A DNA stretch of 9,199 nucleotides from CAZZBK01 sp964387325 (GTDB lineage: Bacteria; Planctomycetota; Planctomycetia; Pirellulales; PNKZ01), in contig CAYLYE010000246.1 of NCBI GenBank assembly GCA_964387325.1, positions 1-9,199 of the forward strand, read 5' to 3'. The notes under the pieces were generated by a model that worked only from the letters and a program-made list of their open reading frames with translations, searched no databases and was not told the DNA's origin. Both the position numbers and the translations under genes were made by a program. This document shows, one piece after another, positions 1 through 4,688 of this stretch (position 1 is the stretch's first letter; each line of letters begins with the position of its first letter).

Positions 1-600
1 GATCTTATCGATTTCATCGATGTAGATGATGCCGCGTTGAGCCGACTCGATATCGAAGTCGGCGGCGTGCAGCAGCTTGAGCAGCAGGTTCTCGACGTCT
101 TCGCCGACGTAGCCGGCCTCGGTCAGCGTGGTGGCGTCACCGATGGCGAACGGCACATTGAGCATGCGGGCCAGCGTGCGAGCGAGCAGCGTTTTGCCGC
201 TGCCAGTGGGACCGATGAGCAGGATGTTGCTCTTGTCGATCTCGATATCGCCGCCCCCTTCGTGTCCCAGCGCCAGTCGCTTGTAGTGCGTATGCACGGC
301 GACGGCGAGCACCTTCTTGGCCTGCTCTTGGCCGATCACGTACTGGTCAAGGTGCTGGACAATCTCGCGTGGGGCGGGAATACGGTTGAACAACGGCTTG
401 GTCGTGCCGCGACGACGTCGTTCCTGTTCGAGGATCGACTGGCACAGCTCGATACACTCGCCGCAGATGTACACGTCGCCGGGACCCTCGACGAGGGGGC
501 CAACGTCGCGATAGCTCTTGCGACAAAAGGAACAGAAAGCGTTCTTCTTGGTGGTACTACCACCCCGGCGTGCGCCGGTTAGATCCCTGCTCGGGGGCAT
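1..600 (-). CDS. clpX: ATP-dependent Clp protease ATP-binding subunit ClpX (N-terminal 200 codons; 3' end beyond the window)
   Basis: ClpX is the AAA+ unfoldase that recognises tagged or specific substrates and threads them into the ClpP peptidase in the cytoplasm. The visible 200 residues hold every N-terminal hallmark. A C4 zinc-binding domain has CSFC at 23-26 and CGEC at 46-49. The QYVIGQEQAKK segment lies at 86-96. Walker A GPTGSGKT is at 130-137, the pore-loop GYVGED at 163-168, and Walker B IIYIDEIDK at 191-199. The frame runs off the left edge without a stop; a usual ClpX has about 420 residues, so roughly half is missing. The ATG at 598-600 is supported by a Shine-Dalgarno sequence 5 bases upstream and by normal spacing to the zinc finger. 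The basic, low-complexity first 19 residues look like a species-specific extension. The gene immediately upstream is not clpP, unlike the common tig-clpP-clpX order. The identification is secure. Confidence 0.97.
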   Translation of the reverse strand, partial: MPPSRDLTGARRGGSTTKKNAFCSFCRKSYRDVGPLVEGPGDVYICGECIELCQSILEQERRRRGTTKPLFNRIPAPREIVQHLDQYVIGQEQAKKVLAVAVHTHYKRLALGHEGGGDIEIDKSNILLIGPTGSGKTLLARTLARMLNVPFAIGDATTLTEAGYVGEDVENLLLKLLHAADFDIESAQRGIIYIDEIDKI

Positions 601-922
601 GCTCACTCCTTTACAACGTCGGCTGCGGGCCGTTATGGGCCGCGCAACGGACCAAGGTTTCCAGGTGTCGCTCGAGTGGCTCGAACGTTGGCCAGGGCGT
701 GGTGCGCCAGAGGGAAGTTCCTCTTGCTAGCACGCTCAGTCATCGGTCACGCCACGCTCATCCTTGACCGCGTTGTTGGTCCCCCGTACTGACCCCTCGC
801 GTTGGTCGTTTGCGACTAATCGCTAAGGTCGGCAGCAGGCTTCCAATCCTTCGAGCAGTTCGTCCCTAAGTCGATTTTACGAATCGTCTGTCTTACATGT
901 ACGTCTGATCTGTGCAGAAGGT
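601..922. other. Gene-free stretch between the SHOCT-like gene and clpX
   Basis: About 322 bases with no convincing open frame on either strand and no tRNA-like or other recognisable RNA fold. It must contain the clpX leader and perhaps its promoter. I could not find a -35/-10 pair with acceptable spacing. Small imperfect inverted repeats occur: GCGGGCC and GGGCCGC around 626-644 (one mismatch), TTGCGA and TCGCTAA near 810-826, and CGATT/AATCG at 872-886. None is followed by a T tract, so none reads as a clear intrinsic terminator for the upstream gene. Confidence 0.6.
606..612 (-). promoter_or_regulatory. Ribosome-binding site of clpX
   Basis: Read on the minus strand, AAAGGAG lies five bases before the ATG of clpX. 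It is the strongest Shine-Dalgarno match in the window and fixes the start codon. Confidence 0.75.
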
Positions 923-1276
923 TTAGCTATCACTCCCGGGGTCGGCACGATCGACATGATTGTCGCGCGAGACCTCGGTGGGTGGTTCCGAAGCGGTTGA
1001 CTTGGGGGACGGCGAGGATAGTGCCGCGCCTCTTAGTCCAGCCCGCATCCGGTTCTTGATGCGTTCATATTCTTCTTGGGTCAGTTCGCCATCCTCGTAC
1101 ATCTGACGGAATGTGGACATGAGCCCACCCGGGGTGCTCGAAGGGTCGTTGGCTTCTTCCTTGGATTTTTGCCAAAAGTAGATCGTCAACATCACCACGA
1201 ACAATACGACGAGCACGCCCGTTACGAGCGGCCAATCGATTCGATTCAGCAAGCCTTCCCAAGTCCGCGCAGACAT
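923..1276 (-). CDS. Small single-pass membrane protein with a SHOCT-like C-terminal motif
   Basis: A 117-residue protein. One hydrophobic segment at about 16-35 (WPLVTGVLVVLFVVMLTIYF) is preceded by a short N-terminus with few charges and followed by the charged QKSKEE. A short helical motif at about 53-78, with FRQMYEDGELTQEEY at 56-70 followed by RIKNRM, matches the pattern of the SHOCT (short C-terminal) domain, a small module often found at the end of membrane proteins. The tail from 85 on is rich in Ser, Pro and Asp and is probably disordered. I chose the ATG at 1274-1276. The frame is open upstream to a TTG at 1348, but those extra 24 residues are basic and Cys/Ser-rich, and no ribosome-binding site supports them; the ATG itself also has no clear Shine-Dalgarno. 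It could be transcribed alone or by read-through from the NPCBM gene 146 bases upstream. Its function is unknown and the SHOCT assignment is by eye. Confidence 0.72.
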   Translation of the reverse strand: MSARTWEGLLNRIDWPLVTGVLVVLFVVMLTIYFWQKSKEEANDPSSTPGGLMSTFRQMYEDGELTQEEYERIKNRMRAGLRGAALSSPSPKSTASEPPTEVSRDNHVDRADPGSDS

Positions 1277-1298
1277 GCGTGCGATAAGCGTTTTTTGC

Positions 1299-1320
1299 GA
1301 AGAACAACTCCCTGTTCTTC
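1299..1320 (-). repeat. Perfect 7-bp hairpin in the leader of the SHOCT-like gene
   Basis: GAAGAAC at 1299-1305 and GTTCTTC at 1314-1320 form a perfect inverted repeat around an 8-base loop. On the minus strand the loop reads AGGGAGTT, a Shine-Dalgarno-like purine run, but it lies about 31 bases from the chosen ATG, too far to act as its ribosome-binding site. The right-hand side (minus strand) is followed by GC and six A, so it is not an intrinsic terminator in that direction. Whether it has a role in the mRNA leader is unknown. Confidence 0.4.
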
Positions 1321-1372
1321 CGCAATTATGCCTTTCGGCGCGGAGCAAGTCTAGCGAAAAGCCGGTCCGACA

Positions 1373-1424
1373 AAAGCGGAAACAAGAACGCGGATCGAGT
1401 CAGACGAATACCGCTCTCCGCTTT
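1373..1424 (-). terminator. Possible terminator after the NPCBM-domain gene
   Basis: AAAGCGGA (read on the minus strand from 1424) begins inside the TAA stop codon of the NPCBM gene and pairs perfectly with TCCGCTTT ending at 1373, followed by TG TC. An inner GCGGTAT/ATCCGC pairing could shorten the 36-base loop. The stem is only 8 bp with a long loop, and the T run is only four bases (1372-1375), part of it within the stem. This makes it a weak candidate for the end of the operon transcript. Confidence 0.3.
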
Positions 1425-2688
1425 ACTTTGGCAGAAGTCTCGCATCGAGCCAGTTGGCTCGATCGAGCACGTCCCCCCCATCGGCAAAGTCGACGATCAG
1501 ACTCACTTGCCCTCCGCCGCGAAGGTCAACTGAGATGGGAGTCGGCGGTTGCCCGCCGCGGACGATCTCGCTGGCGAACCGCTGCTCGCCGTCGACAAAC
1601 ACGCGAAACGTCACGCTCCCTTTTCCCTGTGTCTGGTCGTCGATGGCCAGCGACGCCTCGAACCGCTCATACGGCTTGTCGAGTGTGTAGCTGAGCCGCG
1701 ATGTGCTGTGCAGGCCAATCCCCTTGGCGAACAGTCGACCGCCAGCCCGCAGACGTCCGCCCGTCACATTGCGATCCAACTGATAGGGCCACTCGATCGA
1801 CAGGTAGGGGACATGACGGTAGTCGCCGACCGGGATATCCGACAGATAAACGATCCCCGGGGTGAATGGTTGCAGAAACACGACCTGTGCGAGTGGACAG
1901 ATCCAAGTCGCGGTGGTCCCCGCCAAGACAGGCGTGAAATGCAGTCCTTGCGATGACACGGTCAACCGAGAGGCCACGACGAGCGAGCCCCCCTCCAGGC
2001 CAACGAGCCAACTGGTCTTGGGGCGCGGCGCCGTTGCGGCCAACGATGGATTCAATGCCAGTGCCGAGATTTTCGCACGCTCGATTTTGACCGTCGTCAC
2101 GTCCGTTTTCAGGCTCGCTTCGGTGTCGCCGAGCGAATCGATCGTCCCTTGCAATTGATCGCCGTTCTCGAGCCAAATGCGATCCATTTTCGCGGCCGAG
2201 GTGTCCCCCTGCAGCGGCGACAAAAGTTCCCGCAAACGTCGGTCGCTCTGCGACTGGTCGCTGGGCAAATGCCAGATGACGCCGCGAACGTGTTCCAGCG
2301 GGATCGAGAGTGGCCCGACGGCCGAGGGCTCGACGATGAGCCGTTCCCCCTCGATCATCAATTTGGACGGCGCAGTGCGGCTCACGCGCTGCACAATCAG
2401 GCTGCCATCGACCAGCACCACGACCCGACCCGCCGAGAGCTCTTGCGGCGCGCCCCAGGCGATGAACTCGTCGGCCGTCAGGCTCATCGGTTGGGCTTTG
2501 TCGCCCGGCGAAGCAAAAACCACCCGGCCTTCGTCGGTCACCGTGGTGAACTTCGCAGGGTGCGATGCTCCCGTGCGCGGCTGCAACCGAGGCTCGACGG
2601 CGAACAGCGGAGAGGACCAGAGCACTGCGAAGAAGCATGCCCACACGCGAGTGGACACACCAGCATGCCCACGCCGAGCCGTGGGCAT
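1423..2688 (-). CDS. Secreted protein with C-terminal NPCBM/NEW2 domain
   Basis: A 421-residue product (start at 2688). A signal peptide is visible: hydrophobic stretch at about 15-30 (VWACFFAVLWSSPLFA), with probable cleavage after residue 30. The middle (about 46-280) is beta-rich and contains a short-strand motif IWLENGDQLQGTI at 171-183, like the small SH3/LSM-like units common in planctomycete secreted proteins. The last ~140 residues match the NPCBM (novel putative carbohydrate-binding module) pattern: GGRLRAGGRLFAKGIGLHS at 310-328, SYTLD with FEASLAIDD at 343-351, VTFRVFVDGE at 359-368, and the end LDRANWLDARL at 408-418. NPCBM modules bind glycans or sit on glycosidases; no catalytic domain is recognisable here. 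It is last in the probable operon, about 140 bases after the cyclase-like gene. The start is uncertain: a second ATG at 2812-2814 has a better ribosome-binding site but would place 42 repeat-derived residues before the signal peptide. Confidence 0.82.
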   Translation of the reverse strand: MPTARRGHAGVSTRVWACFFAVLWSSPLFAVEPRLQPRTGASHPAKFTTVTDEGRVVFASPGDKAQPMSLTADEFIAWGAPQELSAGRVVVLVDGSLIVQRVSRTAPSKLMIEGERLIVEPSAVGPLSIPLEHVRGVIWHLPSDQSQSDRRLRELLSPLQGDTSAAKMDRIWLENGDQLQGTIDSLGDTEASLKTDVTTVKIERAKISALALNPSLAATAPRPKTSWLVGLEGGSLVVASRLTVSSQGLHFTPVLAGTTATWICPLAQVVFLQPFTPGIVYLSDIPVGDYRHVPYLSIEWPYQLDRNVTGGRLRAGGRLFAKGIGLHSTSRLSYTLDKPYERFEASLAIDDQTQGKGSVTFRVFVDGEQRFASEIVRGGQPPTPISVDLRGGGQVSLIVDFADGGDVLDRANWLDARLLPK

Positions 2689-2689
2689 G
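2664..2689. repeat. Perfect 10-bp inverted repeat, unit A of the mosaic
   Basis: CATGCCCACG (2664-2673) and CGTGGGCATG (2680-2689) flank a 6-base loop. The ATG chosen for the NPCBM gene (2686-2688) lies inside the right arm. Confidence 0.85.
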
Positions 2690-2726
2690 GCACCCTGAAG
2701 ATTGAATCCCTGGGCGACGCGGGTGA

Positions 2727-2750
2727 CATGCTCACGTCTGCGTGAGCATG
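2727..2750. repeat. Perfect 10-bp inverted repeat, unit B of the mosaic
   Basis: CATGCTCACG (2727-2736) and CGTGAGCATG (2741-2750) flank a 4-base loop TCTG. Compared with unit A, one base in each arm is changed and the two changes compensate each other, so pairing is kept. Confidence 0.85.
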
Positions 2751-2811
2751 CTCGCTGGCATGCCCACGAACGTAAAGCACCCCATGGAGCAAGATCAGCA
2801 CCGCCGAGTTG

Positions 2812-2824
2812 CATGAATGTTCCT
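2812..2824 (-). promoter_or_regulatory. Ribosome-binding site and alternative ATG for the NPCBM gene
   Basis: On the minus strand, AGGA (2821-2824) lies six bases before an ATG at 2812-2814 that is in frame with the NPCBM gene. It follows the stop codon of the cyclase-like gene by only four bases, a typical coupled arrangement. Use of this start would give a 463-residue protein whose residues 2-42 come mainly from the repeat block, with an internal signal-peptide-like segment. It may be the ancestral initiation site. Confidence 0.45.
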
Positions 2825-2828
2825 GACC

Positions 2829-3884
2829 TTAACGCTGAAAGATGGGCAGGTAGTTGTTCGGCACTTGCAAAATGATGCAGGCCATCGCGGTGCCGTACTC
2901 TTGGCAGATCGAGTCCATCCACGAGCCGTCCGGGCGCTGTCGCGCCACCAACTCTTCGCGGATCGCCGGAAACCAACGTCGCCAGTACTCGCCGCCGGCG
3001 TGCCACATGGCCTGCACGGCATAGTAATGACCGTAAAAGTAATGACTCTCGCGATTAAACACGCCTCCGGCCGGCATATGGTCCATCAGGTAGCGAACGC
3101 CGCGCTCAATCTCGGGGCCATCGTAAACGCCGGCGCTGTAGAGCGCGACGACTCCCGCGGCCGAGCGTGGAAACGCGCTCTGCCCGCCCCCTTGCAGCAT
3201 GTACATAAATCCGCCGTCGGCATTTTGACTCTTCTTGACGTAGCGCGTGCAGCGGTCGATCGTATCGGGCGGCACAAACAAACCCGCGTTGCGCGCGGCT
3301 CGCAAGGCCATCACCTGACAGATCGTGACCGACAAGTCAGCATCGGCTCGACGCGGATGATAACGCCACCCCCCTTCTTCGTTCTGTGTACCCACGATCA
3401 GCTTGATCGCCGCGGAGAGCTTTTCTCGCACGTCGCTGCGCATCGTCATGCCGTACACTTCGGCCAGGAACAGCGTGGCGAATCCATGACCATACATCGG
3501 CCCATGACTGCCTGATCCCTGCACATGCACGAAACCGCTGTCTTGTGTGTTCTTGAGGACATAATCGACGCAACGGGCCAGGTTAGCGGCGTAGGGCCCG
3601 CGCTCGGGTGTGCTCCCCGACGCCAGAAAGGCCATCCCCGCCAAGCCACTCACGGCGACGTCGCTCGCATAGCCCCCCGAGCCAAAGGCACCACTGTCCT
3701 CCTGCTCGCGGGCCAAATAAGCCAGCCCGCGCGTGATGGCCCCCTGCGCCTCGCGGGTAATCATCGCAGCCGCCGTGCGCTCGGGATTCTCCGCCAGATC
3801 GGCTCCCTGCGCCAACACCGCGAGTCCCGACAGCCCCGCTGTCGCTCCCCGCAAGCAATCTCGCCGCGTCACAAATTTCCGCAT
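2829..3884 (-). CDS. Tat-exported squalene-cyclase/prenyltransferase-repeat protein
   Basis: A 351-residue protein with a twin-arginine signal: TRRDCLRG at 6-13, then a mildly hydrophobic Ala/Gly/Leu stretch to about 27. The remainder is an alpha-alpha barrel of the terpenoid-cyclase type, shown by repeated QW-like turns: QEDSGAFG (61), QDSGFVH (114), QNEEGGWRYHP (167), QNADGGFMYM (220) and QRPDGSWMDS (316), each followed by a helix pair such as SVTICQVMALRAARNAG. The catalytic DXDD of class II cyclases is not present; the closest sequence is DADL at 181-184. No CaaX-transferase partner is seen. A scaffold, ligand-binding or unknown enzymatic role outside the cytoplasm is therefore more likely than true squalene or hopene cyclisation. 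The ATG at 3882-3884 is preceded by GAGGGTG at five bases. It lies 48 bases after the Q/S-rich gene and is probably co-transcribed. Fold and export are well supported; activity is unknown. Confidence 0.87.
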   Translation of the reverse strand: MRKFVTRRDCLRGATAGLSGLAVLAQGADLAENPERTAAAMITREAQGAITRGLAYLAREQEDSGAFGSGGYASDVAVSGLAGMAFLASGSTPERGPYAANLARCVDYVLKNTQDSGFVHVQGSGSHGPMYGHGFATLFLAEVYGMTMRSDVREKLSAAIKLIVGTQNEEGGWRYHPRRADADLSVTICQVMALRAARNAGLFVPPDTIDRCTRYVKKSQNADGGFMYMLQGGGQSAFPRSAAGVVALYSAGVYDGPEIERGVRYLMDHMPAGGVFNRESHYFYGHYYAVQAMWHAGGEYWRRWFPAIREELVARQRPDGSWMDSICQEYGTAMACIILQVPNNYLPIFQR

Positions 3885-3899
3885 TCAATCACCCTCACG

Positions 3900-3920
3900 T
3901 TCATCCTTCATCCTTCATCC
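3900..3920. repeat. Three tandem copies of TTCATCC
   Basis: Three exact heptamers in the 48-base gap between the Q/S-rich gene and the cyclase-like gene. On the minus strand they read GGATGAA three times, ending about 15 bases before the start codon. They look like a small slippage-prone tandem repeat without apparent coding or structural role. Confidence 0.8.
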
Positions 3921-3932
3921 CACTCCCCTGCC

Positions 3933-4688
3933 CTACTTCTTCCCCTGCTCGGCGAGGGTCTTAAAATACTCTTCAATCAGCAGTTCATACTTGGGCAGGA
4001 ATTGCTCGACACCCGACTGCAACATCTGCTCGCGAAGCCGCGGAGGCAATTGCCCCCAGACATCTTTGAGCATTTGCTGCATGTTGGCCATGTCGACCTT
4101 TTCGTTTTTGCGATTGCGAAGTTGCTCGGAGCTGTCTTTCGCCGGCGAGTCGTTCGGCTTCTGACCGGCGGCCTGCTGCGACTGCTCCATCTTCTGCCGC
4201 TCTTGGGCCTGCTGGTCTTGGGGCTGATTGCTACTACTGCTGCTCGACGGCTTTTGTTGCTGTTGCTGCTGTTGCTTAATCAACTCATCGAGTCGCTTGA
4301 CAATTTCTTCTTGCAGTTGACGTGTTTGCGTGTCGCTCTTGGCGTGCTCCATTAACTGTTGCACTTGACGCATTTTTTTCGTGACCGCCGCAATGGGGTT
4401 CGACTCGTCATCCGTCGACGCCGACTTGGGTTGTTCGCCGAGCCCCTTGAGCAGTTCGTCGTCCAGCGAGTTGCCCGCGGGTTTCCCTCCGGGAGCTGCG
4501 CCAGCGGGCGGCATCGGCTTCTTCGCTTTGGCCGGATCCTCGCCCAACTCTTTGAGCAGGTCATCATCCAGCGACGCGGCCGGCTTGGAGGACGGAGCAG
4601 GCGTTTTTTTCGACTCGTCGGCGTAGCATGTGGCACTCGACATGAGTAGAAACGCTGCAATCCCGATTCGCATTCGAATCACATTCAT
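3933..4688 (-). CDS. Secreted Q/S-rich coiled-coil protein with a C-terminal WGxLP...FLPKY motif
   Basis: A 251-residue protein with a signal peptide (hydrophobic at about 8-20, probable cleavage after CYA at 21-23; the Cys is not in a lipobox). Two short internal repeats follow, SLDDDLLKELGEDP at 39-52 and SLDDELLKGLGEQP at 74-87, joined by a Pro/Gly/Ala linker. A helical, probably coiled-coil segment spans about 98-145 and ends in seven Gln (139-145), then six Ser (148-153) and a charged Q-rich region to about 200. The C-terminus at 209-247 has a compact pattern, DVWGQLPPRLREQML and EQFLPKYELLIEEYF, which I recall at the ends of other planctomycete proteins from this cluster type. The start overlaps the stop of the large upstream gene as ATGA, and GGAG lies 8 bases before it, so translational coupling is likely. 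The product probably works outside the membrane with the coiled-coil protein encoded upstream. No enzymatic motif was seen. Confidence 0.82.
   Translation of the reverse strand: MNVIRMRIGIAAFLLMSSATCYADESKKTPAPSSKPAASLDDDLLKELGEDPAKAKKPMPPAGAAPGGKPAGNSLDDELLKGLGEQPKSASTDDESNPIAAVTKKMRQVQQLMEHAKSDTQTRQLQEEIVKRLDELIKQQQQQQQKPSSSSSSNQPQDQQAQERQKMEQSQQAAGQKPNDSPAKDSSEQLRNRKNEKVDMANMQQMLKDVWGQLPPRLREQMLQSGVEQFLPKYELLIEEYFKTLAEQGKK

Larger units (their letters stand above)
2636..2768. repeat. Palindromic mosaic element (REP/BIME-like) with CATGCYCACG motifs
   Basis: The stretch carries two perfect 10-bp hairpins and two further half-sites (from 2636 and at 2759-2768), all variants of CATGCYCACG. 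The two hairpins are preceded by related sequences in opposite orientation: GGGTGCCATG on the minus strand (ending at 2686) and GGGTGACATG on the plus strand (2721-2730). They are separated by about 25 unrelated bases. This head-to-head layout resembles the BIME arrangement of REP elements. From memory, similar CATGCCCACG palindromes are scattered through planctomycete genomes; this was not verified. The element overlaps the N-terminal coding part of the NPCBM gene. Confidence 0.7.

Noticed and set aside
1325..1330. CATAAT on the minus strand as a -10 box for the SHOCT-like gene
   Set aside because: No -35-like hexamer at 16-18 bases upstream; TTGCTC is only 12 bases away. Planctomycete promoter patterns are too poorly known to call it.
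2689..3006. Upstream extension of the NPCBM frame to 3006, giving 527 residues
   Set aside because: It would overlap the cyclase-like gene out of frame by nearly 180 bases and add an Arg-rich segment without similarity to a signal peptide.
2829..3884. True squalene-hopene cyclase or protein prenyltransferase beta subunit
   Set aside because: The protein is about half the length of a hopene cyclase, lacks DXDD, and carries a Tat signal; zinc ligands of prenyltransferases were not recognised.
3900..3920. TTCATCC repeats as a CRISPR or regulatory array
   Set aside because: Only three contiguous heptamers without spacers; best read as a short tandem repeat.
3525..4355. 276-codon open frame on the plus strand
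   Set aside because: Spans antisense parts of two minus-strand genes and the gap between them; the leucine-rich end is the reverse of the Gln codon repeats of the Q/S-rich gene, not a membrane segment under selection.
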